A stretch of DNA of 51,575 bases from NCBI RefSeq assembly GCF_007997005.1, contig NZ_VOSL01000140.1, forward strand, positions 1 through 51,575, written 5' to 3'. The notes beneath the pieces were generated by a model. It did not search any database, was not told the DNA's origin, and saw nothing but the letters and a program-made list of their open reading frames with translations. A program made the translations under genes and the position numbers. Positions 6,913 through 14,666 of the stretch are shown here, one piece after another. Source of the stretch: Lujinxingia vulgaris (GTDB taxonomy: Bacteria > Myxococcota_A > Bradymonadia > Bradymonadales > Bradymonadaceae). Within the stretch, counting starts at the first letter, position 1; every line of letters starts with the position of its first letter.

Positions 6913-9249
6913 ATGACCGAAGAGGAACAGGTCACCTTTCTGGGTGCGCGCTTTGTGGTGCTGGAGCCGCAATGTGGACCGGAGCGCTTGCAGTGGGTGC
7001 GTTTTCCCGAGCGCGAGGGGTTATTGGTCGGGATGGAGGATGAGTCCTCGGGGGTGGAAGAGTCGTCGGGGGTGGAGCTGAGCGAGCCGAGCTTTGCGGA
7101 GCTCGGATTGCAGGAGAGCACCGGGCCGAACGACGCGACGGCGGTGCGCCTGATCGAGCGCTTTTTTCCCTCGGAGGCGGTGAGTGAGGCCAGCCGCAGG
7201 GAGCGATACCAGCGGGGGAAGACACCGCATACGATCTTTACCTGGTGGGCGCGCAGGCCCTTTGCGGCGGTGTGCGGGGTGGTGGCGACCTCGCTGATTC
7301 AGGGAGATGTGAAGACCTCGCAAGTTCGCGATTTGATTAATGATTATTGCCGGGAGGCCGGTCGCGGGTTGAGCAAGTTCGGGGTGGAGCAGCTGATGCG
7401 CCAGGGGGAGCAGCGGGTGCTTGATATGTTCAGCGGGGGGGCGACAATACCGCTGGAGGCGGCCTACATCGGCACACGGGCCTACTCGGTGGATAACAAT
7501 GAGCTGGCGCATTTTATCCAGCTAGCGCTCTTGAACTATTCGCAGGTCGGCGAGGATCTTCCCGAACTTGTGGCGCGGGAGGGGCGCGTGCTGCTTGAGG
7601 CGTTGCATGAGGAGACGGCGGCGTTTTTTCCGGCGCGGGACGCCGGGGAGGCCGGTCGCACGATCGCCTATGTGTGGAGCCGCAAGGTGGATTGCCCTCA
7701 GTGTGGCGGGGAGCTTTCGTTGTCGAAGCGGCCCTGGCTGGTCAAGCGCAAGGGGCGGCTGACCCATGTGGCCCGGCGCGCCGACGGGGCATCAAAACGC
7801 TATTTTGTGGCGTTGCGCGACCACGGCGATCCTCCCGAAGAGGGCTCGGCGTGGGTAGGGCGGCGGGTGGTGTGCCCCTTCTGTGAGACGACGCTGGAGC
7901 GCGAGGCGCTGGTGGCGGCGCTGGCTGTGAGCGGCCGCGAGGAGCTCAGCGCGATGGTGCGCTCAACCGGGCGCAGCGCCCGGGGGCATAAGGGTTACGC
8001 GCGTGGGGAGGGGGCGCTGCCTGAGGAGGCGGTGCTCGACGAGGCGTTGGCCGGAGATCTTGCGGCGTTGGCCGGGGCGCTACCCGGCGCGGAGCTCCCG
8101 GTGTGGTCAGGGGTGACCAACCCTTCGCTCTACGGGCTGGCCAGACATGTGGATCTCTTCAGCAAGCGCCAGCTCGCGGTGCTCGTGCGTTTGTGCCGCC
8201 TTCTCGGGGAGCATTACGGGCGTTGGGAGTCGTCCCATGGCACCGAGAAGGCGCGGGCGTTGGCGGCGTTTCTCTCGGCGTTGATCGACCAGCTGGTGGA
8301 TTGGAACAGCCGGTTGGCGACCTGGATTGCGCAGAACGAGCAGGTCGGCCGCGCGCTCAGCGGGCCGGGCATCCCCATGGTCTGGGACTTTTCGGAGATC
8401 GACCCCACCGAGGAGTCGCCGGCGAACCTCTGGGATAAGCTCGATCGCATTGTGCGCGGGCTCAAGAGCGTGCCCGACTTCAAACACGCCCCGGTGGTGC
8501 TCAAGTCGGACGCGCGGGAGTTGCCCTTTGAGGACGGGTTCTTTGATGTGGTGGCCACCGATCCGCCCTACTTCGACAACATCCATTATAACGTGCTGGC
8601 CGACTGCATCTTTGTGTGGAAGCGCCTGGCGCTGAGCAGGATCTTCCCGGAGGTCTTTGAGGAGGCGATCACCGATCAGAGTCGGGAGCTGACGATGAAC
8701 CGCCATGAGCATGATTCGGCCCAGCTCGCGCAGCGCTATTACACCCGGGGGATGACCCGGGTGCTTCAGGAGGTGCGCCGGGTGTTGAAGCCGGGGGGGG
8801 TGCTCTCGATGATCTTTGCGCACAGCGCGGTGGCGGCCTGGGCTGCGATCGCCCAGGCCTTTGATGAGGCTAACCTGGAGCTTGTGGCCGCATGGCCGAT
8901 GAGTGTGGAGCGCTCGGAGCGGCCGCGGGCGATGCGCTCGCGGGCGGTGAACACGTCCTTTGTGCTGGTGGGAAAGCGCCGCCAGGCTCAGCCGGTGGAG
9001 GTGGCCTGGAGCGAGGTGGAGGCCGCGCTCGTGGCGCGCTTGCTTAACGACTACCAGGCGCTCATGGCCGAGGAGGGGATGGTGGTGGATCAGCTCGGGC
9101 GCACGCTCTTTGGCGGGGCGGTGGCGATCCTCTCGCGCGCCGGGCAACCCGTAGAGCAGGGCGTTCCCCTGGGGTGGGAGGCTCGCCTGGAGCGCGCGGC
9201 GACCATCGTCGAGGGGATTGTGGAGGGCTTTGAGATGAGCCGACGCTAA
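6913..9249 (+). CDS. DUF1156-like adenine-specific DNA methyltransferase (orphan)
   Basis: 778 residues. The start ATG at 6913 has GAGG nine bases upstream; ATGs at 6889 and 6904 are alternatives. An N-terminal segment, LIERFFPSEAVSEAS then WWARRPFAA, is typical of DUF1156-containing methylases. The SAM-binding motif I is MFSGGATIPLEAAY (around residue 173) and the catalytic motif is DPPY at 550-553 (TDPPYFDNIHYN). Two Cys pairs, CPQC (261/264) and CPFC (321/324), form a likely zinc ribbon inserted between them. It is predicted to methylate adenine N6 in DNA. Related proteins often belong to multi-gene phage-defence loci; here no partner nuclease or ATPase adjoins, so it appears solitary. A non-defence (epigenetic) role is equally possible. 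Confidence 0.8.
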   Translation: MTEEEQVTFLGARFVVLEPQCGPERLQWVRFPEREGLLVGMEDESSGVEESSGVELSEPSFAELGLQESTGPNDATAVRLIERFFPSEAVSEASRRERYQRGKTPHTIFTWWARRPFAAVCGVVATSLIQGDVKTSQVRDLINDYCREAGRGLSKFGVEQLMRQGEQRVLDMFSGGATIPLEAAYIGTRAYSVDNNELAHFIQLALLNYSQVGEDLPELVAREGRVLLEALHEETAAFFPARDAGEAGRTIAYVWSRKVDCPQCGGELSLSKRPWLVKRKGRLTHVARRADGASKRYFVALRDHGDPPEEGSAWVGRRVVCPFCETTLEREALVAALAVSGREELSAMVRSTGRSARGHKGYARGEGALPEEAVLDEALAGDLAALAGALPGAELPVWSGVTNPSLYGLARHVDLFSKRQLAVLVRLCRLLGEHYGRWESSHGTEKARALAAFLSALIDQLVDWNSRLATWIAQNEQVGRALSGPGIPMVWDFSEIDPTEESPANLWDKLDRIVRGLKSVPDFKHAPVVLKSDARELPFEDGFFDVVATDPPYFDNIHYNVLADCIFVWKRLALSRIFPEVFEEAITDQSRELTMNRHEHDSAQLAQRYYTRGMTRVLQEVRRVLKPGGVLSMIFAHSAVAAWAAIAQAFDEANLELVAAWPMSVERSERPRAMRSRAVNTSFVLVGKRRQAQPVEVAWSEVEAALVARLLNDYQALMAEEGMVVDQLGRTLFGGAVAILSRAGQPVEQGVPLGWEARLERAATIVEGIVEGFEMSRR

Positions 9250-9363
9250 CGAGGTTTTTCAATCCATACGAGCGATGCGTTTGACCCTGGGTCGAGTTAA
9301 GTGTTTGATTTTTAATATGAATTAGCCGCTGTTTTTCGCGCCATTGAGGCTGGCTCAGGCCAC

Positions 9364-9393
9364 AAAAAACCTCCGGCTTGCGGGCCGGAGGTT
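9364..9393 (-). terminator. Intrinsic terminator of the lytS-lytTR-ubiE operon
   Basis: AACCTCCGGC (9368-9377) and GCCGGAGGTT (9384-9393) form a 10-bp stem with loop TTGCGG. On the minus strand it runs into TTTTTTG, so it terminates transcription coming from ubiE. It may also weakly stop the methyltransferase gene on the plus strand. Confidence 0.85.
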
Positions 9394-9463
9394 TCAGATC
9401 GGGGAGCGTCACACAGGTTTTACGACGTGTGCCAACGCCACCGAACAGCTGTTCTGATTAAAA

Positions 9464-10204
9464 TCAATGGCCGGCGTTGGCCGTGAACAGGTTCACGGCG
9501 CCGAAGGAGAGGGGGGAGGCGTTGACGTTGGTCAGGCCCACCTCGCGCATCAGCTGCGCGAAGGCGTCGGCGGTGGGGAAGGCGGCGATGGACTCCTGGA
9601 GGTAGCGGTACTCTTTGCTGCCGGAGATCAGCCCCCCGATGCGCGGGACGACGTGGTGGATGTAGAAGCGTGCCGGGCTTGCCAGCAGGCCCTGGCGAGG
9701 CTCGCTGAGCTCCAGGATGACGATGCGGCCGCCGGGGCGCGCGACGCGGTTCATCTCCTGGAGGGCCTTGCGGCGGTCGGGGACGTTGCGGATGCCAAAG
9801 GAGATGGCCACGCCGTCGAAGCTGTCGTCTTCAAAGGGGAGATCCTGGGCGTCGCCGAGCACAAGCTCCACGCGGCCCTCGAGGTTGGCTTTGGAGACTT
9901 TGACGCGGCCATTGGCCAGCATCTCGGCGCTGGGGTCGAGGCCGACCACATCGAGATCGCGGTGGCGTTTGGCGCTGGCGATCGCCAGGTCGGCGGTGCC
10001 GGTGGCCAGGTCTAAGAAACGCGCGCCTTCGGGGAGCTGCAGGGCCTTGACGGCCTTGTTGCGCCAGTAGCCGTCCTGGCCGAGCGAGATGATGCGGTTG
10101 AGCAGGTCGTAGCGCTCGGCGATGGCGTCGAAGAAGCGGCCGTCGCCCCCGTCGATCTTCTTGATGGCGGCGTCGTCAGTCGAGATGGGTTCGGTGGTAG
10201 ACAC
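9464..10204 (-). CDS. ubiE: Demethylmenaquinone/2-polyprenyl-6-methoxybenzoquinol C-methyltransferase
   Basis: 246 residues, the usual length of the family. It transfers a methyl group from SAM to the quinone ring in menaquinone or ubiquinone synthesis. N-terminal FFDAIAERYDLLNRIISLG is the classic UbiE/MenG start. The SAM loop is FLDLATGTADLA (residues 63-74), and later family motifs include VISFGIRNVPDR-like AISFGIRNVPDR and SKEYRYLQESI. The ATG lies 2 bp after the stop of the LytTR regulator, so the two are co-transcribed and probably translationally coupled. A deltaproteobacterium would be expected to use menaquinone, making MenG activity likelier; that is inference. Confidence 0.95.
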   Translation of the reverse strand: MSTTEPISTDDAAIKKIDGGDGRFFDAIAERYDLLNRIISLGQDGYWRNKAVKALQLPEGARFLDLATGTADLAIASAKRHRDLDVVGLDPSAEMLANGRVKVSKANLEGRVELVLGDAQDLPFEDDSFDGVAISFGIRNVPDRRKALQEMNRVARPGGRIVILELSEPRQGLLASPARFYIHHVVPRIGGLISGSKEYRYLQESIAAFPTADAFAQLMREVGLTNVNASPLSFGAVNLFTANAGH

Positions 10205-10206
10205 AA

Positions 10207-10998
10207 TTACTCCTCAATCGCATGGGCGGACCAGGGGATGCGGGCTTTGAGCTCGGGGGCGCGGCTTCGTGCCAGGGGCACACCGGTGGATTCGTCGCCC
10301 AGGAGCAGACGGTACGTCCCGGCTCCGGTGGGGGCAATAACCGAGATGGCGCTCAGGCGCACGATGAAGCTTCGGTGCGAGCGAAAAAAGTGGTCTGCGG
10401 GCAGGTTTTCTTCCAGAAACTTCAGGCTGAAATCGGTCAGGTAGCCGCCTTTTTCGGTGTGTACGGTGGCGAAACCCTCGTCGGCTTCGATCCAGACGAT
10501 GTCGTCCACAGGGATAACCCGGTAGCTGCCGTGTTCTTCCACCGAGATGCGGGTCAGCGGGGAGGTTGCGGGGGCGGGGGCCGTCTCGTGAGCCTCACTG
10601 GCCTCGGAGGTCGGGGCCGCAACCCCTTGATGTTGGCGGCGCTCGGCGCGTTCGATGGCGTGTTGCAAGCGCGAGAGGCGCACCGGTTTGAGCAGGTAAT
10701 CGGCGGCGTCGAGGGCAAAGGCGTCGACGGCGTGGGCGTCGTAGGCGGTGACGAAGATGAGGATGGGGGCCTCGTCGCCCAGCCTGTCGCGCCAGAGCTG
10801 GGCCAGGCGCACGCCGTTTAAGCCGGGCATGTCGATGTCGAGGAAGACCACGTCGACCGGGGGGCCGCTCTCCAGGCGCTCCAACGCGGCTTTTGCGCTC
10901 TCAGCCTGGTCGGCGGCGGAGATCTGCGGGCATTGCTCCAGCAGCCAGAGCAGCTCTTCGCGGGCGGGGAGCTCGTCGTCGATGACCAGGGCGCGCAT
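10207..10998 (-). CDS. LytTR-family response regulator
   Basis: 263 residues from the ATG at 10998. The receiver domain has Asp7/Asp8, the phospho-acceptor Asp54 (VFLDIDMPG), Thr84 and Lys104 (LLKPV). A 25-residue Ala/Pro/Ser linker leads to a C-terminal LytTR DNA-binding domain (about 160-260: EEHGSYRVIPVDDIVWIEAD, then FFRSHRSFIVRLSAI). It lies 34 bp downstream of the sensor kinase and 2 bp upstream of ubiE. LytTR regulators bind paired direct repeats; no target site was identified here. With the kinase it forms a LytS/LytR-type two-component system, perhaps sensing the envelope or membrane energy state given the quinone gene in the operon (inference). Confidence 0.93.
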   Translation of the reverse strand: MRALVIDDELPAREELLWLLEQCPQISAADQAESAKAALERLESGPPVDVVFLDIDMPGLNGVRLAQLWRDRLGDEAPILIFVTAYDAHAVDAFALDAADYLLKPVRLSRLQHAIERAERRQHQGVAAPTSEASEAHETAPAPATSPLTRISVEEHGSYRVIPVDDIVWIEADEGFATVHTEKGGYLTDFSLKFLEENLPADHFFRSHRSFIVRLSAISVIAPTGAGTYRLLLGDESTGVPLARSRAPELKARIPWSAHAIEE

Positions 10999-11032
10999 AG
11001 GCAAACGTCGGGGAAGAAGGCGGTTTGGGCGC

Positions 11033-12358
11033 TTAAGGCTCCACGACCTCGCGCAGCTTCTTTCGGACGTGGTCGCCCAGGCGAGTGCGGGGAGGGGGGG
11101 AGGCGTGGCGCGGGATGGTGATGGTGGCGACGGTGCCTTCGGCGTCGTCGCGGCGTTGCAGGCTAAGGGAAGCCTGTCCGTTATAAAAGCGTGAGAGGCG
11201 CTCGACGACATTGGTCAGTCCGACGCCGCGGCGGGAGGCGCGTGTGTGCTCAGCCGGAGCGGGGCGCCAGGGTGTGGCCGGTGGCGAGGGGCCGTCGTCG
11301 AGGACGCGGATGTGCAGGTGGGCGGGGGCGGCCTCAAGCTCCACGCGCACGTTGACGCGGCCCTGGCGGGCGGCGTGGCGGAAGGCGTTTTCGACCAGGG
11401 GCTGCACGATCAGCGGCGGCACGCGCACCTCATCGAGCACCTCCGGCGCCTCCCCCTCATCGATCTCAAAATGCAGGCCCTCGCCGAAGCGCGCGCGCTC
11501 CAGATCGACGTAGCGCCGAAGTTGCACGAGCTCCTCATTGAGGGTGGTCTGATCGGCGTCGTTGGCCAGGGTGTAGCGCAGGAACTCGGCCAGATCGAGG
11601 GTCAGCTCGCGGGCGCGCGGCGCGTCGGTGCGAATCAGGTAGGAGAGGGTGTTGAGCAGGTTGAACAAAAAATGCGGCTTGAGCTGGTACTGCAGGGCCT
11701 CCAGGCGCGCGTCGCGGGCGATGGCGCGGGAGGTGGTGGCGTCGCGGCGCGCGTGCTCCAGCTCGCGCACCACGCTGAGCATGCCCATAAAGAGCAGGAT
11801 GCCCACGGCGTTGGCGGCGATCTTGGCGCTGTGCAGCGGGATGCGCTCGACGTGAAAGGTGGCCGTGGCGGTGTCGACCCAGCCTAAGATGGCACCCAGC
11901 CCGGCGTGGTGGATGGCCTGAATGGCGATGGCGCCCAGGGCCACCGAGGCCATCGCCGTGCCGAAGCGGCGGCTCCAGAGGCCGGCCAGCGCGCCCTCGA
12001 GCAGGCTTGCGGCAAAGACCAGCCCGAAGAAGTGGGAGGGGACCTCCATCGCATAAAAGACCCCGGCGGCCGCGCCCACCGCCAGCCCCACCCACACGCC
12101 ACCCAGGTATCCGGCGAGTATGACGCCGACCGAGCGGATGTTGAACTGCATCCCGTCGATCTCAAAGCCCAGAAAGCTCCCCCAGATCGCAAGCCCGCTG
12201 AGCAGCAGCACCAGCAACAGGCGCCGACGCACAGACGCCTCGGCGCCGCGCTGGCTGAGCCAGACCTCCGCCGGGCGAAGCAGCATCAGCGAGAGGGCCA
12301 GGGCGACGAGCACCGAGACCTTCTCAAGCAGGTTTAAGACCAGGTGCAGCGCTTCCAT
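11033..12358 (-). CDS. LytS-type sensor histidine kinase (5TM-Lyt)
   Basis: 441 residues from the ATG at 12358. The N-terminal half has about six membrane helices including the 5TM-5TMR_LYT signature (FNIRSVGVILAGYLGGVWVG, residues 72-91). The cytoplasmic part is a His_kinase domain with QYQLKPHFLFNLLN (phospho-acceptor His229), the N-box PLVENAFRHA (Asn324), a weak G1 (VLDDG) and G2 GVGLTNVVERL (378-388). No good ribosome-binding site precedes the ATG; translation may depend on the structured leader at 12410-12565. Partner of the LytTR regulator just downstream. Confidence 0.92.
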   Translation of the reverse strand: MEALHLVLNLLEKVSVLVALALSLMLLRPAEVWLSQRGAEASVRRRLLLVLLLSGLAIWGSFLGFEIDGMQFNIRSVGVILAGYLGGVWVGLAVGAAAGVFYAMEVPSHFFGLVFAASLLEGALAGLWSRRFGTAMASVALGAIAIQAIHHAGLGAILGWVDTATATFHVERIPLHSAKIAANAVGILLFMGMLSVVRELEHARRDATTSRAIARDARLEALQYQLKPHFLFNLLNTLSYLIRTDAPRARELTLDLAEFLRYTLANDADQTTLNEELVQLRRYVDLERARFGEGLHFEIDEGEAPEVLDEVRVPPLIVQPLVENAFRHAARQGRVNVRVELEAAPAHLHIRVLDDGPSPPATPWRPAPAEHTRASRRGVGLTNVVERLSRFYNGQASLSLQRRDDAEGTVATITIPRHASPPPRTRLGDHVRKKLREVVEP

Positions 12359-12409
12359 AACAACGTCTGGGGGGTCGCGGCCGGAGGGCGAAAATCGAGG
12401 CAAGAAACA

Positions 12410-12565
12410 CGAGAGGCAACGCCCCACCTAAGGGGGTTGCCTCTCGCGGTTGGCATCCACCACTGTGCCGGTCTTGAGACAAGATTTAGAAACCCTGGTA
12501 ATCACCAGGTGGGGGCAGTAGGTAACACTCCTTGAACGTCCTCGCCGACTCAATTGCCGAGAGGC
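12410..12565 (-). ncRNA. Structured leader / 6S-like RNA with mutually exclusive stems
   Basis: On the minus strand, GCCTCTCG (12565-12558 side) and CGAGAGGC (12446-12439) can close a ~127-nt domain containing the apical hairpin CCTGGT-GATT-ACCAGG (12509-12494) and a CTTG-TCT-CAAG hairpin. The same CGAGAGGCAAC strand (12446-12436) is also a perfect 11-bp complement of GTTGCCTCTCG (12420-12410), with an inner CCCC/GGGG extension, followed by GTGTTTCTT. The two pairings exclude each other, as in riboswitches or attenuators. The element ends 51 nt before the kinase ATG. Overall shape (long rod with closing stem and apical hairpin) also resembles 6S RNA. Ligand and class unknown; strand assignment is by context. 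Confidence 0.45.
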
Positions 12566-12782
12566 ATGCTCGCGTCATGTCAGTGACCGCTCCCGTGTCT
12601 CTGCTTACGGGGTTTCAATAGAATCGCGTCTCGCACGAACACGGCAGAGTGCCAAGTTGGGGAACTCAAGCCACCGCCAATGTTAGGTGCCGGTGGGGAG
12701 TGGGGCAAGCGGAGAGTGTGAATCGATCGCTTCGTTACATGCTCGCCACCGAGTTCTCGGGGGTAGAACGGTAAGAGCGTGG

Positions 12783-12975
12783 GGGTATTCCAGAAAGGCG
12801 GGTGGTTAGGTGGTTGTGTGGTTGTGTGGTTGTGGGGCGCCGGGGGTTTGCGATGCTGGTCGATTCGTGAGGGCGGCCGGGGGTTCGCGTGTTGTGGTTA
12901 GGTGGTTGGGTGGTTGTGTGGTTGTGGGGCGCCGGGGGTTTGCGATGCTGGTCGATTCGTGAGGGCGTCCGGGGG
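12783..12975 (-). repeat. ~100-bp minisatellite, two copies (CACGAATCGACC / CAACCACC family)
   Basis: Two near-identical tandem copies read, on the plus strand, GGTTGTGTGGTTGTGGGGCG, then GGGTTTGCGATGCTGGTCG and ATTCGTGAGGGCG. The complementary form (CACGAATCGACC…GCGAACCC…CAACCACCCAACCACC) recurs at 20366-20690, 36706-36770, about 36889-36935 and 37862-38096. Non-coding. The stretch 12566-12782 has no recognisable gene. Confidence 0.8.
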
Positions 12976-12986
12976 GTCACGAGTAC

Positions 12987-13085
12987 GAGATCGAGCCCGA
13001 GATCGAGATCGAGATCCAGATCGAGCCCGAGATCGAGCCCGAGATCGAGCCCGAGATCGAGCCCGAGATCGAGATCGAGCCCGAC
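12987..13085 (-). repeat. Hexanucleotide array (GAGATC/GAGCCC)
   Basis: About 100 bp built only of GAGATC, GAGCCC and a single GAGATCCA-type variant, abutting the minisatellite at 12783-12975. It is the short counterpart of the 517-bp array at 19848-20364, in opposite orientation. Frames through it are open in every phase because the unit lacks stops; I do not call them genes. Confidence 0.85.
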
Positions 13086-13093
13086 CCCGTCCC

Positions 13094-13345
13094 TCAAAAA
13101 GGCACCTCATCTTCCCCGATCTCCCAATGATCACACGCCACAGCCCGCAACCGCGCCACGTACTCCGCATCGCCCAAACGCTCCGCAAGCGGCGCGGGGA
13201 TGGCGTTGTCTTTCGGATACCCGTACTGCTCGCAGGCTCGCTCCTGATCGACCCAGTGGGTCAGCAGCAAAATATCTTCAGCGAGCGCTTCATCCACCCC
13301 GAAGATCGCCTGGATCAGCGTAACGGGATCGGGCTCATCGCTCAT
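13094..13345 (-). CDS. Small acidic protein of unknown function
   Basis: 83 residues, acidic (starts MSDEPDPVTLIQAIFGVDEA), mostly helical in appearance, no signal peptide or membrane segment. AGGTGAGCC precedes the ATG. The start overlaps the stop of the upstream ABM-fold gene by ATGA, so the two are translationally coupled. Last gene of the metallothionein-sigma factor operon. Family not recognised. Confidence 0.65.
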   Translation of the reverse strand: MSDEPDPVTLIQAIFGVDEALAEDILLLTHWVDQERACEQYGYPKDNAIPAPLAERLGDAEYVARLRAVACDHWEIGEDEVPF

Positions 13346-13707
13346 GGCTCACCTGGAGCGACGGGCAGCCCGCCCACCAGCAGATCGAGCTCGTCGAAGA
13401 CGATCTTCTCGTCGACGGTGCACAGCTCCCTAAACCGCGCGTACGCAACCTCATCAACCTCGTCGGTGCGCTGGGACTCCCAGGCCTGGCGGCTCTGCCA
13501 GCGGGAGATGGCGGTGGCGACGATCCACTCCGGGGCCTGTTCCGGGGTTGCGTCGTCGGGATCGGGGGCGTCGACGAGCAGCACGCTCTCTAAGGTCTGG
13601 TGGCCGGCGCGGGCGTGGGCCTGGACGACGGCGCGCCAGGCTTTTTGAAGTTCGAGAAGGTCGCCGGGGCGGCAGCGGAGTTTGTAGAGGACGCGGATTG
13701 TGGACAT
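13342..13707 (-). CDS. ABM-fold (antibiotic biosynthesis monooxygenase-like) protein
   Basis: 121 residues from the ATG at 13707 (MSTIRVLYKLRCRPGDLLEL). The pattern of an N-terminal beta strand, a PGDLLELQKAWRAVV helix and later WIVATAISRWQSRQAWES fits the dimeric alpha/beta-barrel ABM superfamily, which includes heme-degrading and quinol monooxygenases and many stress proteins without known activity. It follows the CorE-like sigma factor by 49 bp and overlaps the next small gene by 4 bp. A role in the metal or oxidative response of the operon is inference. Confidence 0.7.
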   Translation of the reverse strand: MSTIRVLYKLRCRPGDLLELQKAWRAVVQAHARAGHQTLESVLLVDAPDPDDATPEQAPEWIVATAISRWQSRQAWESQRTDEVDEVAYARFRELCTVDEKIVFDELDLLVGGLPVAPGEP

Positions 13708-13756
13708 CGCAGGCACCGAAGGTCGGGCAGTAAACACATGAGAGTGAGGCTGAGGA

Positions 13757-14299
13757 TCAGGGGCAGTCGCAGCTCAAGCATTCGCGGGTGGAGGTGGTGC
13801 CGCAGCGCTCCAGAAGCTCCTGGCGCAGGGCTTTGCGGGCGCGGTGCAGGCGCACAGACGCGTTGGTGTCGCTGATACCCAGGGCATCGGCGGCGTCTTG
13901 TACGGCTTCGTCGTTGAGGACGACACGGGTGAGGATCTCGGCGTAGGCCGGGGAGAGATCTTCGAGCGCGTCGATGCCGCAGGCGCAGGTCGCTGCGATG
14001 GCGTCTGGCGAGGGGTGGGGGGCGGGCAGGGGCTCAACGGCCAGGCGGCGGCGTTTGTGGGCGTCGCGGCTCATGCGGCGGAGCTGGTCGATGGCCTGGC
14101 GGCGCACGATGGTGGCGAACCAACCTTCGAGCTTTTCGGGATCGTCGAGGGTGTGAAGCTGCTCGGCCGCGCGCACCAGGGCCTGCTGGACAGCGTCCTC
14201 GGCGTCGGCGCGCGCCTGCAGGCTGCGCGCGGCCAGCCCCACCCAGCGCTCCCAGTGGCGCATCAGCTCGGCGATGGCTCCGTCGGGGTGGTGTGTCAT
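13757..14299 (-). CDS. CorE-like ECF sigma factor with Cys-rich metal-sensing tail
   Basis: 180 residues from the ATG at 14299 (GGAG eight bases upstream). Region 2 spans about 8-80 (DAEDAVQQALVRAAEQL; EGWFATIVRRQAIDQLRRMS) and region 4 about 115-163 (LSPAYAEILTRVVLNDEAVQ; ALGISDTNASVRLHRARKAL). Cysteines occur only in a CxC in the linker (Cys105, Cys107) and a C-terminal tail (Cys166, 174, 177, 179: CGTTSTRECLSCDC). This arrangement matches the CorE type first described in Myxococcus, where the Cys-rich domain replaces an anti-sigma factor and metal binding switches the sigma factor on. No anti-sigma gene adjoins, as expected. Forty base pairs downstream of the metallothionein-like gene. An alternative ATG at 14326 is possible. 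Confidence 0.88.
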   Translation of the reverse strand: MTHHPDGAIAELMRHWERWVGLAARSLQARADAEDAVQQALVRAAEQLHTLDDPEKLEGWFATIVRRQAIDQLRRMSRDAHKRRRLAVEPLPAPHPSPDAIAATCACGIDALEDLSPAYAEILTRVVLNDEAVQDAADALGISDTNASVRLHRARKALRQELLERCGTTSTRECLSCDCP

Positions 14300-14339
14300 G
14301 GGATGACTCCGGGTGGTTGTTTCCATCAGCTCAGTCGAA

Positions 14340-14510
14340 TCAGCAGCAGCTTGTTGGCGAGGTGGGCTGATTATCGGCGCAGCCGCACTCCGGGGGGCAG
14401 TCGCAGTCGGGGCCGCACTGGCAGGTCTCACCGCAGCAGCAGCCGCCTTCGACGACGGGTTGGCCACAATCACACGAGGAGCAGCAGGTTTTTTCGTTCA
14501 GGTCCGTCAT
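14340..14510 (-). CDS. Metallothionein-like Cys-rich small protein
   Basis: 56 residues with 15 cysteines (27%): positions 9, 10, 13, 15, 24-26, 30, 32, 36, 38, 42, 44, 55 and 56, arranged as CC, CxC and CCC clusters (TCCSSCDCG; GGCCCGETCQCGPDCDC; ECGC; SCC at the end). There are no aromatic residues and few hydrophobic ones. GGAGAAGACC precedes the ATG at 14510. Such composition is typical of metallothioneins and similar metal-buffering peptides. It is the first gene of an operon with the CorE-like sigma factor, supporting a role in sequestering or delivering a soft metal such as Cu, Zn or Cd. Not obviously a member of the SmtA family; could be a new bacterial metallothionein type. Confidence 0.8.
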   Translation of the reverse strand: MTDLNEKTCCSSCDCGQPVVEGGCCCGETCQCGPDCDCPPECGCADNQPTSPTSCC

Positions 14511-14599
14511 GGTCTTCTCCGGGGCTTTTCGATGGGAGGATCAGGCCCAGACTCGTGTCGGGCCTCTTTTGAAGGCTCGTCGGTGGCCTTCATAGAGAA

Positions 14600-14626
14600 G
14601 ACGGGGTGTTCGCCTGAGATCTTACA
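14600..14626 (-). promoter_or_regulatory. Candidate ECF-type promoter of the metallothionein-sigma operon
   Basis: On the minus strand TGTAAG (14626-14621) and CGTC (14603-14600) are separated by 17 bases, a layout like many ECF promoters (TGTAAC … CGTC). It lies about 90 bp before the metallothionein start, suggesting the sigma factor activates its own operon. Inference from spacing and consensus only. Confidence 0.35.
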
Positions 14627-14666
14627 GGTGAAGGGATGATTTTCTGCCCGCTGCGGGGGGATGTGT

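Noticed and set aside
14300-14473. N-terminal extension of the sigma factor gene (Ala/Pro-rich)
   Set aside because: It is the metallothionein-like gene read in another frame; the sigma factor has a good ribosome-binding site and start at 14299.
14508-14595. 28-codon ORF (MKATDEPSKEARHESG…) overlapping the metallothionein start by ATGA
   Set aside because: No clear ribosome-binding site, Pro/Arg-rich composition without a pattern, and it overlaps the likely promoter-proximal leader. Could be a leader peptide but not supported enough to call.
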